10,830 bases of DNA from an uncultured Eubacteriales bacterium (GTDB taxonomy: Bacteria > Bacillota > Clostridia > Lachnospirales > Lachnospiraceae), in NCBI GenBank assembly GCA_900544525.1, contig UQVN01000098.1, positions 1 through 10,830 of the forward strand, in the 5' to 3' direction. The first letter of the stretch is position 1, and every line of letters starts with the position of its first letter. A model generated the notes under the pieces. That model saw nothing but the letters and a program-made list of their open reading frames with translations. It had not been told where the DNA came from and made no database searches. Made by a program: the position numbers and the translations under genes. This document shows, in pieces, positions 1-5,642 of this stretch.

Positions 1-13
1 ATTGTCTCCTAAA
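1..13 (-). promoter_or_regulatory. Probable ribosome binding site of a minus-strand gene starting just outside the window
   Basis: Read on the minus strand, the first bases of the window form TAGGAG followed by ACAAT up to the edge. This is the right form and distance for a Shine-Dalgarno site whose start codon would lie immediately to the left. If so, a gene outside the window is divergent from the acetyltransferase. This is inference, because the start codon is not visible. Confidence 0.35.
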
Positions 14-36
14 TGATGATGTCTTTTCTTTCATAA

Positions 37-42
37 TATAAT
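37..42 (+). promoter_or_regulatory. Candidate -10 box for the acetyltransferase gene
   Basis: A perfect TATAAT lies about 70 bases upstream of the likely start codon. The hexamer 17 bases before it (TGATGA at 14-19) matches the -35 consensus poorly, so the assignment is weak. The surrounding bases are very A+T-rich and chance matches are expected. Confidence 0.25.
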
Positions 43-109
43 AACCATAGTATTTTAAAAGAAAGAATGTTAAAATGAAATCAATCTGTTAAAATTGGGA
101 GGGAAAATA

Positions 110-550
110 GTGGAATTTATTTGTAAAACAATGTTAGAAAAAGATATTGATCGAGTTGTTCCATTGTATATGGATTATTATAATGTTCATGAAGACAGTA
201 TGTGGACACAGGAAACTACATATAAAAGAATCCATCAAGTTTTTAGTAGAGAAGATTCTTTATGTTTCATTTTTGAAAAAAATGAAGAAGTGATTGGCTT
301 TATTATGGGATACTTCGAACAATATGATGATTTAAAAGCATATGATTTGGTGGAAATTGTAATTGCATATCCATATCAAAACAAAGGAATTGGTACAAAA
401 TGCATGTTAGAATTAGAAAAGCAAGTAAAAGAAGTTGGTGGAGCTATGATTCAATTGCAAGCTGTCAATGATGAAATGCATGAAAAGTTTTATGGTAAAT
501 TGGAGTATAAAGATGCAACAAATCTGGTTTTGAAATCGAAATGGATTTAA
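110..550 (+). CDS. GNAT family N-acetyltransferase
   Basis: This gene encodes a cytosolic protein of 146 residues, the normal size for a single GNAT domain, which transfers an acetyl group from acetyl-CoA to an amine. The acetyl-CoA pyrophosphate loop (motif A) is visible at about residues 82-100 as VEIVIAYPYQNKGIGTK, with the Q90-x-x-G93-x-G95 pattern. The C-terminal motif B region (AVNDEMHEKFYGKLEY) follows. I chose the GTG at 110 because GGGAGGG at 97-103 gives a strong ribosome site six bases upstream. A TTG at 95 is in frame but would bury that site. The substrate cannot be told from the sequence. A truncated DUF6176 reading frame follows 24 bases later, so the two were probably once co-transcribed. 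Confidence 0.85.
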   Translation: MEFICKTMLEKDIDRVVPLYMDYYNVHEDSMWTQETTYKRIHQVFSREDSLCFIFEKNEEVIGFIMGYFEQYDDLKAYDLVEIVIAYPYQNKGIGTKCMLELEKQVKEVGGAMIQLQAVNDEMHEKFYGKLEYKDATNLVLKSKWI

Positions 551-574
551 TTAGTAAATTTGGGAGGTTATGAT

Positions 575-670
575 ATGTTAAAAATAGAATGTACAAGATT
601 TCGTGTATTGGAAGGTAAGTCAACTATTGTTGACGAATGGATGCAGTTTCTAAATGCGAATATGGAATGA
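575..670 (+). pseudogene. Truncated 5' fragment of a DUF6176 family gene
   Basis: A good ribosome site (GGGAGG at 562-567) precedes an ATG that opens a reading frame of only 31 codons, ending FLNANME and a TGA. The peptide begins MLKIECTRFRVLEGKS and continues TIVDEWMQFLNANME. From memory this matches the N-terminal third of DUF6176 proteins (about 100 residues), which usually run on as M-E-D-V with a conserved acidic, tyrosine-rich remainder. That remainder is not found in any frame after 670. The initiation signals are intact but the body is missing, so I read this as a recent 3' deletion or decay. It could still be translated as a short peptide. The function of the family is unknown to me. 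Confidence 0.6.
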
Positions 671-730
671 TAAAAGTTTATATAAAGTAAAATATCTTTC
701 AGACAATTTTAAGATTTTTATCTCATAAAT

Positions 731-791
731 AACAAAAGGAATATACTATCTTATTGCAATTGAGCAACTAAGATATGAATATTCCTTTGTT
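731..791. terminator. Long imperfect hairpin between convergent genes, possible bidirectional terminator
   Basis: The arms at 731-757 and 764-791 pair over about 25 bases with small bulges: AACAAAAGGAATAT with ATATTCCTTTGTT, TATCTTA with TAAGATA, and TTGC with GCAA, around the loop AATTGA. It lies between the 3' ends of the acetyltransferase fragment (plus) and the lactonase gene (minus). The tails are T-rich but not clean U-tracts, so termination is likely rather than certain. An imperfect palindromic repeat is the alternative. Confidence 0.45.
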
Positions 792-880
792 TGAATAAGT
801 ACATCTCTTTTACTTCTACTCTTAAAACATGCTATGGAACTATCTTATTACATTGCATATTAAGAGCATTTCATGAAACT

Positions 881-1699
881 CTATAAATTAAAAACCTTCT
901 GATTCAAATCAGTTTCATGATCGGAAATACAATCTATACAGGTTTCTTCCTCAGATAACTGCTTTATCCATGATAACGATTTTATCATTGCTTCTTTATG
1001 ATGAATTAATCCTGGTAATATCATCTGTTCCCAAGATTTTCTTGCATATCCACAATCTCCGGCAAGCAACAGTGATTTACCATGATTTTGAATTAAAATT
1101 GCTGTCATCCCTGGGGTATGTCCTGGTAAAAATACAAGTTTTACCGTTCCATCTCCAAATATGTCATAAGATTTATTCCATGGAGTCGTATTATCTGGTG
1201 CAAATGGTATCAATTCTAACTGTTCTTCTTGCCACATATGACTACAATATCCATCCCCCTCCTTTGCTGCCTGTAGTTCTTCTTTTGAAACAAGAATATG
1301 TTTCGCTTCTGAAACATGGCGTAATCCTCCTGCATGATCAACATGCATATGACCAAGGACAACATAATCTAGCTCCTCAGCCTTTATTCCCATCATCTTC
1401 AATTGCTCATCCACACTCTGACCTTCTAAAAGAATTGGTCTATCAACTAAATAAGCAGTTCCAATTTCTTTTTCTGGATTCTCTCGAACTTCCTTTCCCC
1501 ATGAAGTATCATAAAGAATTTTCCCTTTTGGATGCTCTATTAGAAAGGCATATACAGGCGGAGTAATATGATACTCTTTAGGGCGAGCTGTATAATACAT
1601 ACACTCTGGATAATTGGCATCTTCCTCATAAAACAGCGTACTTGAATCAGTATCTACATTCCCACAATGTAATACTGTAACTTTAATGTCATTCACCAT
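881..1699 (-). CDS. Metallo-beta-lactamase-fold hydrolase, N-acyl homoserine lactonase-like (AttM/AiiA type)
   Basis: This gene encodes a 272-residue cytosolic enzyme of the MBL fold, most like the quorum-quenching lactonases that open the lactone ring of acyl-homoserine lactones. The dinuclear zinc ligands are all visible: H117-M-H119-V-D121-H122, H194 in LPGHTPG, D215 in LLAGDCGY, and H261 in SDHETD. Tyr218, three residues after D215, matches the catalytic Tyr194 of AiiA. Length and ligand spacing fit the family (AiiA has about 250 residues). The ATG is preceded by AAAGGAAG at a normal distance. The gene is divergent from a TetR-family regulator and shares a promoter region with it, so it is probably regulated by it. 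Most Clostridia do not make acyl-homoserine lactones, so the true substrate may be another lactone or ester. Confidence 0.85.
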   Translation of the reverse strand: MVNDIKVTVLHCGNVDTDSSTLFYEEDANYPECMYYTARPKEYHITPPVYAFLIEHPKGKILYDTSWGKEVRENPEKEIGTAYLVDRPILLEGQSVDEQLKMMGIKAEELDYVVLGHMHVDHAGGLRHVSEAKHILVSKEELQAAKEGDGYCSHMWQEEQLELIPFAPDNTTPWNKSYDIFGDGTVKLVFLPGHTPGMTAILIQNHGKSLLLAGDCGYARKSWEQMILPGLIHHKEAMIKSLSWIKQLSEEETCIDCISDHETDLNQKVFNL

Positions 1700-1753
1700 A
1701 TTTATATCTTCCTTTCAAACTCTTCAACTAATTTAATTTTATGTCTTTTATTT

Positions 1754-1781
1754 ATTCTACATATTTCACTCTTGCCGTCAA
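1754..1781 (-). promoter_or_regulatory. Promoter of the lactonase gene
   Basis: On the minus strand TTGACG (1776-1781) and TAGAAT (1754-1759) are separated by 16 bases. Transcription would start near 1747, about 50 bases before the lactonase ATG. The -35 box overlaps that of the opposite promoter by two bases. Confidence 0.6.
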
Positions 1782-1800
1782 TGGTACACAGTGCTATAAT
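1772..1800 (+). promoter_or_regulatory. Promoter of the TetR-family regulator gene
   Basis: TTGCCG (1772-1777) and a perfect TATAAT (1795-1800) are separated by 17 bases. The predicted transcript starts near 1807 and has a leader of about 45 bases. That leader contains ATTCGG (1808-1813) and CCGAAT (1833-1838) as a possible small stem. Confidence 0.65.
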
Positions 1801-1821
1801 GTAGCATATTCGGTACACTGT
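1783..1821. promoter_or_regulatory. Candidate operator: repeated GGTACAC boxes around the regulator's -10 box
   Basis: GGTACACAGTG at 1783-1793 and GGTACACTGT at 1812-1821 are spaced 29 bases apart. Within them ACAGTG (1788-1793) and CACTGT (1816-1821) form an inverted repeat flanking the TATAAT. GCTA-N5-TAGC at 1793-1805 nests inside. The first box lies between the two promoters, so a repressor bound here could shut both. Binding by the adjacent TetR-family protein is inference. Confidence 0.5.
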
Positions 1822-1852
1822 CTATATTCTATCCGAATGATAGGAGGAAAAA

Positions 1853-2437
1853 ATGGCTAATTACACAAAAAAAATTCTTGCGCAAACCTTGCAAGAATTA
1901 ATGAAAGAAAAATTATTAGATGATATTACTGTACAGGAGCTTATTGAGAGAAGTTCTATGAACCGCAAAACGTTTTATTATCATTTCCACAACATTGCCG
2001 AATTGCTAAAATGGATTATAAAAGAGAGTTTTTCTAGTGTTAAAACTTTACCCATTGCTCTTGATACCTGGAATACCAATACCATAAATCTATTGGCTTT
2101 TATAAAAAAGAATAAGTTTTTCTTCAATTCCATACATTATTCTCGCTATTGCGCCGAAATACGTCTGTATCTAAAATTGTTACTAGATGAAGATATCCAT
2201 AAATTTGTTGCAATCGCTTGGGAATTTTACACAAGCAATAGTGCAATTGAATACACTCTTACCGAAGCTAATCAAAACTACATAGTAAAATATTATTCTG
2301 GTGCAATTTATTCCCTTTTGGAAGAATGGCTTCTTAGTGGAATGAAAGAACCAATTGATGACTTTGTTGATATACTAGTTAAACTGGCCAATAATAGCAT
2401 GTATCAAGCTTTTGAATCTCTATCTACAACAGTTTAA
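1853..2437 (+). CDS. TetR/AcrR family transcriptional regulator
   Basis: This gene encodes a DNA-binding regulator of 194 residues, typical for the family. The N-terminal helix-turn-helix is clear at about residues 25-52: ITVQELIERSSMNRKTFYYHF, with the family hallmark T-F-Y-Y-H-F and a preceding helix (KKILAQTLQELMKEK). The C-terminal half has the pattern of DhaS-like TetR C-terminal domains, ending in Y-x-G-A-I-Y-S-L-L-E-E-W-L-L-S-G-M. It binds an unknown ligand. The ATG has a strong ribosome site (TAGGAGG) nine bases upstream. It is divergent from the lactonase gene, the classic layout for a local repressor that also controls itself, and shared repeats in the intergenic region support this. 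Gene function as a repressor rather than an activator is inferred from the family. Confidence 0.85.
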   Translation: MANYTKKILAQTLQELMKEKLLDDITVQELIERSSMNRKTFYYHFHNIAELLKWIIKESFSSVKTLPIALDTWNTNTINLLAFIKKNKFFFNSIHYSRYCAEIRLYLKLLLDEDIHKFVAIAWEFYTSNSAIEYTLTEANQNYIVKYYSGAIYSLLEEWLLSGMKEPIDDFVDILVKLANNSMYQAFESLSTTV

Positions 2438-2494
2438 CCTTCATCATTATTCACCATTATATAAAGAAATTTGGAGTAAATTCATTCCATAATC

Positions 2495-2528
2495 GTCATA
2501 AACTATGCTTTCATAGGTTTATAGTGAC
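2495..2528. repeat. Hairpin downstream of the TetR gene (first of three)
   Basis: GTCA-TAAAC-TATG pairs with CATA-G-GTTTA-TAG-TGAC around a CTTT loop, with two small bulges. It lies about 60 bases past the stop codon, has no U-tract, and is followed directly by two more hairpins. Its role is unknown. It may be part of a composite intergenic repeat. Confidence 0.4.
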
Positions 2529-2559
2529 TGTTCGTAAACGTAAAAAACTCGTAAAGGAT

Positions 2560-2587
2560 ATGAGAAGCACACTTTGTAAACTTCCCA
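2560..2587 (+). repeat. Interspersed hairpin repeat, degenerate copy
   Basis: TGAGAAG (2561-2567) pairs with CTTCCCA (2581-2587), with one mismatch, around a 13-base loop CACACTTTGTAAA. The same element, in the same orientation and with the same loop length, occurs at 10773-10800. The two copies agree at 24 of 28 bases and all four differences are transitions. This suggests a dispersed repeat family. Confidence 0.6.
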
Positions 2588-2590
2588 CAT

Positions 2591-2643
2591 TGGAGGCCAC
2601 GTCAAATAGAAATATAAGTATTTATGCTTGACTTATGCCTTCA
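2591..2643. repeat. Long palindromic hairpin (third of three)
   Basis: TGGAGGC (2591-2597) pairs with GCCTTCA (2637-2643), GTCAA (2601-2605) with TTGAC (2628-2632), and AAATA with TATTT around a TAAG loop, with internal mismatches. It follows the interspersed hairpin directly. It could be part of the same mobile-like intergenic element, or could protect the 3' end of the transcript. Confidence 0.45.
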
Positions 2644-2652
2644 CATAGATTC

Positions 2653-2695
2653 AAAAAGAAAGAGAAGCTTAAAAAATGAGCTTCTCTTTCTTTTT
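2653..2695. terminator. Bidirectional rho-independent terminator
   Basis: A perfect 17-bp stem (AAAAAGAAAGAGAAGCT at 2653-2669 with its complement at 2679-2695) has a 9-base loop. It is A-rich on the left arm and T-rich on the right, so both strands end in a U-tract. It lies just past the stop codon of the minus-strand ATPase and also downstream of the plus-strand regulator. Confidence 0.85.
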
Positions 2696-2699
2696 CTTC

Positions 2700-5312
2700 C
2701 TATATCTTCTTAAACCATCCCATCATCTTCTGTATCTCTACAAATATCAAAGGCGAGATGGATAAAATGGCAACGAAAAACCAATGTCCAAATCCCATAT
2801 TTTGTAACCCTACTATACGAGCTACAGGTGTTATAATAGGGATGGCGATCATAATGATAGCTCCCATCATTGTCGTTCCTAACAATAAACGGTTCCCTGT
2901 AAATCCAATTTTAAAAATAGAAAGATGACTTCTGCAATTATACATATGAACGATTGTTGTCAATCCCATAACAACAAATGTCATAGATTGGGCAATACTA
3001 TGAGTCGCTGCTCTACTACCAACATTGAAATGTTCACCAATAAAAATAGCTAATAGAGTAGAGATTGTAAAAACAATGGAAATACTCATAATTTTTTGAA
3101 TCATGCCATCTGAGAAAATACTGGTTCCTTTCTTCATTGGAGGCTGTTTCATAAGATCAGGTTCTGCTTTTTCCACACACAAACTAAATCCTGGGATACC
3201 ATCTGCTACCACCTTAATAATCAGTAGCTGGATCGCTGTAATCGGTGCTCCCCAACCTAAAATTAAGGAAATTAAAACAATTGTGATAGCAGAAATATTG
3301 CATCCAAGCATCGCATAAATGGATTTTCTAATGTTGGAATATACTCTTCGTCCTTCTTGTATTGCTGTTACAATAGTTGAGAAATTATCATCCAGCAAAA
3401 TCATATCCGATGCTTCCTTTGCAACATCTGTTCCAGATCCCATCGCAATCCCTACATCAGAAGCCTTTAGGGCTGGTGCATCATTAACACCATCTCCAGT
3501 CATAGCAACAATCTCATCTTTCTTTTGAAATGCTTTTACAATCCTTATTTTATCTTCTGGTGAAGTTCTAGCAAATACCCGATAGTCTTCGATTACATTT
3601 TCTAATTCTTCATCTGACATAGAGTGCAAAGTGGCACTATCCATAATTTTTTTATCTCCATACAAGATACCAATTTGCTCTGCAATGGCTTTTGCAGTAT
3701 TCACATGGTCTCCTGTAATCATCACTGTTTTAATTCCTGCTTCTTTTGCCACCTGTACTGCATGAACACTTTCTTCTCTCGGAGGATCGATAATACCAAC
3801 TAAGCCATAAAATGTAATATTATTTTCTAATGTCTTGACAGTAAGTTCTGTTGGCAGTTCAGAATAATAGGAAAAACCAACACCAATGACACGAAGTGCT
3901 TGATCCGCAAAAGAATCATGCACCTCTTTTATTTTGTTATGTAATCCTTCTTCTTGCTTAATTGGCAAACGATCGATAGCTCCTTTTGTAATGGATAGAT
4001 AACGATCTTTTACTCTATATACCACTGTCATTAACTTCCTTGTAGAATCGAATGGAATTTCATAAATCTTTTCGTATTCCTTTAACTGATGATCAAAATC
4101 TTTGATTTTGGAATACGCCATATTTGCAATGGCAAGTTCTGTTGGATTTCCAATTTTACTATCCTTTTTTAATCCTTCACTACTAGATAGCATTAGCAAT
4201 TTTAATAACTCTTCTTCCTCTTCTTTCAAAGAATGTTTTGCATTCTTTGGTTCTGTTTCTACTGTCCATATTTTTTCAATACACATTTTATTTTGAGTCA
4301 GTGTACCTGTTTTGTCGGAACAAATGACGGATATATTACCAACCGTTTCTACGGCTGTTGGTGTTCGAACAATGGTATTTTTCTTTGCCATATTGCTAAT
4401 TCCATAGGAAAGAGATATTGTTACAACAACAGGCATAACTTCTGGAATCGCAGCGACAGCAACCGAAATCGCAACCATAATCATGCTCATAAAATCATTG
4501 CCATAAATCCATCCAATGGCTAAAGAAATGAAAGCTGCAATAATTGCAACAACACTTAATGTTTTCCCAAGTTTTTGCATTCGAATTTGAAGTGGAGATA
4601 ATACCACTTCTTCATTGGCAAGTAATTTAGAAATTCTTCCTATCTCTGTCTCAACGCCTGTACGGGTAACAACCGCTGTACATTTTCCCGATATAACAAG
4701 AGAGCCTGAATAAACCATATGTTTACAGTCACCGATTGGAATATTTTCTGCTGGCTCAAACATGGCATCTTTTGCCACTGGTTCACTTTCCCCTGTCAAC
4801 AAAGATTCATCTACCATTAAATTTGCTTCTTGTAAAATACGAGCATCCGCTGGAACTCGATCACCAGTACCTAAAATAAGGATATCTCCAGGAACGAGCA
4901 TTACTGAATCCACTTTTTCTCTTTTTCCTTCTCTAAGAACGGTACTCTTTTGCGTGTGATACTGCTTTAATGCATCTACTGATTTCTCGGCTTTTATTTG
5001 CTCTCGAACCGATAAAATAATATTTAATATAATAATCCCCATAATTACAATAGGTTCTGTTAAATTGTCTGGATGCTCTTTTAACGCAATATAGGTGGAT
5101 AATATCACTGCAACAAAAAGAATAAGAATCGTAATATCTTCAAACGAACTTAAAATATGTTCAAGAATAGATTTTCTTTTTTCCTCCTTCAGCTTATTTT
5201 CTCCATACATCTCCCTCCTCTTTTTTACTTCTACTTCGTTTAATCCTTGTTGAACCGTATCACCCAAATCCGACAATACTGCATTCAACTCTGTAATTTC
5301 ATATTGCTTCAT
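2700..5312 (-). CDS. Type II (SERCA-like) cation-translocating P-type ATPase with atypical ion-site residues
   Basis: This gene encodes an 870-residue membrane pump that uses ATP to move cations. It has the N-terminal cation ATPase domain (1-80), TGES in the actuator domain (173-176), phosphorylated D333 in CSDKTGTLTQ, KGA in the nucleotide pocket (443-445), TGDGVNDAP (605-613) and six C-terminal helices. The fold matches bacterial Ca2+ ATPases. The ion ligands do not: M4 reads IPEVMP rather than IPEGLP. M5 keeps N672 but has A675 for the SERCA glutamate E771. M6 reads IIKVVADGIP, with K700 for N796 and A703 for T799, keeping D704. M8 has V788 for E908. Site I therefore looks absent and site II altered, so the transported ion is uncertain. 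The start has AGGAAGGAG about 10 bases upstream. The gene lies downstream of the ars-type operon behind a leader with a terminator. Confidence 0.9.
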   Translation of the reverse strand: MKQYEITELNAVLSDLGDTVQQGLNEVEVKKRREMYGENKLKEEKRKSILEHILSSFEDITILILFVAVILSTYIALKEHPDNLTEPIVIMGIIILNIILSVREQIKAEKSVDALKQYHTQKSTVLREGKREKVDSVMLVPGDILILGTGDRVPADARILQEANLMVDESLLTGESEPVAKDAMFEPAENIPIGDCKHMVYSGSLVISGKCTAVVTRTGVETEIGRISKLLANEEVVLSPLQIRMQKLGKTLSVVAIIAAFISLAIGWIYGNDFMSMIMVAISVAVAAIPEVMPVVVTISLSYGISNMAKKNTIVRTPTAVETVGNISVICSDKTGTLTQNKMCIEKIWTVETEPKNAKHSLKEEEEELLKLLMLSSSEGLKKDSKIGNPTELAIANMAYSKIKDFDHQLKEYEKIYEIPFDSTRKLMTVVYRVKDRYLSITKGAIDRLPIKQEEGLHNKIKEVHDSFADQALRVIGVGFSYYSELPTELTVKTLENNITFYGLVGIIDPPREESVHAVQVAKEAGIKTVMITGDHVNTAKAIAEQIGILYGDKKIMDSATLHSMSDEELENVIEDYRVFARTSPEDKIRIVKAFQKKDEIVAMTGDGVNDAPALKASDVGIAMGSGTDVAKEASDMILLDDNFSTIVTAIQEGRRVYSNIRKSIYAMLGCNISAITIVLISLILGWGAPITAIQLLIIKVVADGIPGFSLCVEKAEPDLMKQPPMKKGTSIFSDGMIQKIMSISIVFTISTLLAIFIGEHFNVGSRAATHSIAQSMTFVVMGLTTIVHMYNCRSHLSIFKIGFTGNRLLLGTTMMGAIIMIAIPIITPVARIVGLQNMGFGHWFFVAILSISPLIFVEIQKMMGWFKKI

Positions 5313-5399
5313 TGTTATGTTTTCTCCTTCCTGAAATCATGATAAACATACTTTTTGAATTTGTTACATTTGCGGTCAGCTGCCAAATAAAAGATTGTT

Positions 5400-5435
5400 T
5401 TCGCGAATTTTTATATTATGGAAAGCGCAATTTCC
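5400..5435. promoter_or_regulatory. Two small palindromes between the leader terminator and the ATPase start
   Basis: TTCGCGAA (5400-5407) is a perfect 8-base palindrome, and GGAAA-N6-TTTCC (5420-5435) is an inverted repeat. Both lie in the 129 bases between the terminator and the ATPase start codon. I see no convincing promoter here, so the ATPase may depend on readthrough. The palindromes may be protein sites or chance. Confidence 0.25.
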
Positions 5436-5441
5436 TATAAC

Positions 5442-5494
5442 AAAAAAAGAGCCAATCGACCAACCATGAAGCCTAAGGCTGATCTATTGACTCT
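5442..5494 (-). terminator. Rho-independent terminator upstream of the ATPase gene
   Basis: On the minus strand an 18-bp stem (arms 5477-5494 and 5448-5465, one mismatch and three G-U pairs) closes an 11-base loop and is followed by seven T. The 5' arm and loop can instead form AGCC-TTA-GGCT, a small competing hairpin. It ends any transcript from the DUF2935 gene or from the promoter at 5549-5577 before the ATPase start. Confidence 0.8.
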
Positions 5495-5543
5495 AACACT
5501 TATTTATTCCGGCGAACAAATAAGCACGTTTTTATAAAATTTT
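5442..5543 (-). ncRNA. Short leader RNA or small RNA: tetraloop hairpin plus terminator
   Basis: A promoter at 5549-5577 would start a transcript near 5543. The RNA carries an 11-bp hairpin at 5499-5524 (CTTATTTGTTC, loop GCCG, GAATAAATAAG, one G-U pair), then five bases, then the terminator stem. A complete unit of about 100 nt results. It does not match the yybP-ykoY, NiCo, M-box or fluoride riboswitch consensus that I can recall. Attenuator or riboswitch for the ATPase, or a free small RNA, are both possible. Confidence 0.5.
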
Positions 5544-5548
5544 TCTAT

Positions 5549-5577
5549 ATAGTATCACGGGATATTCCCTTTGTCAA
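5549..5577 (-). promoter_or_regulatory. Promoter with internal palindrome, driving the leader and perhaps the ATPase
   Basis: On the minus strand a perfect TTGACA (5572-5577) and TACTAT (5549-5554) are separated by 17 bases. The spacer contains GGGA-N3-TCCC (5559-5569), a palindrome well placed to be an operator. The promoter lies about 65 bases downstream of the DUF2935 stop codon. Confidence 0.7.
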
Positions 5578-5642
5578 TACTCCTATTTATTTTCTAATAT
5601 CTCATGTTTTCTTTTCTAATTTCTTCCTTCAAACAATTTTAC

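Noticed and set aside
95..109. TTG at 95 as start of the acetyltransferase
   Set aside because: It would place the strong GGGAGGG ribosome site inside the coding region; the GTG at 110 is correctly spaced from that site.
970..1566. Long plus-strand open frame of 198 codons opposite the lactonase gene
   Set aside because: It is antisense to a gene with full catalytic motifs, has no ribosome site, and its translation resembles no family.
3103..4959. Several plus-strand open frames opposite the P-type ATPase
   Set aside because: They are antisense shadows of a well-conserved gene and lack start signals and domain patterns.
5442..5543. Leader RNA as a known metal riboswitch (yybP-ykoY, NiCo, M-box, fluoride)
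   Set aside because: The RNA is too short for the M-box, and none of the conserved cores I can recall for these classes is present.
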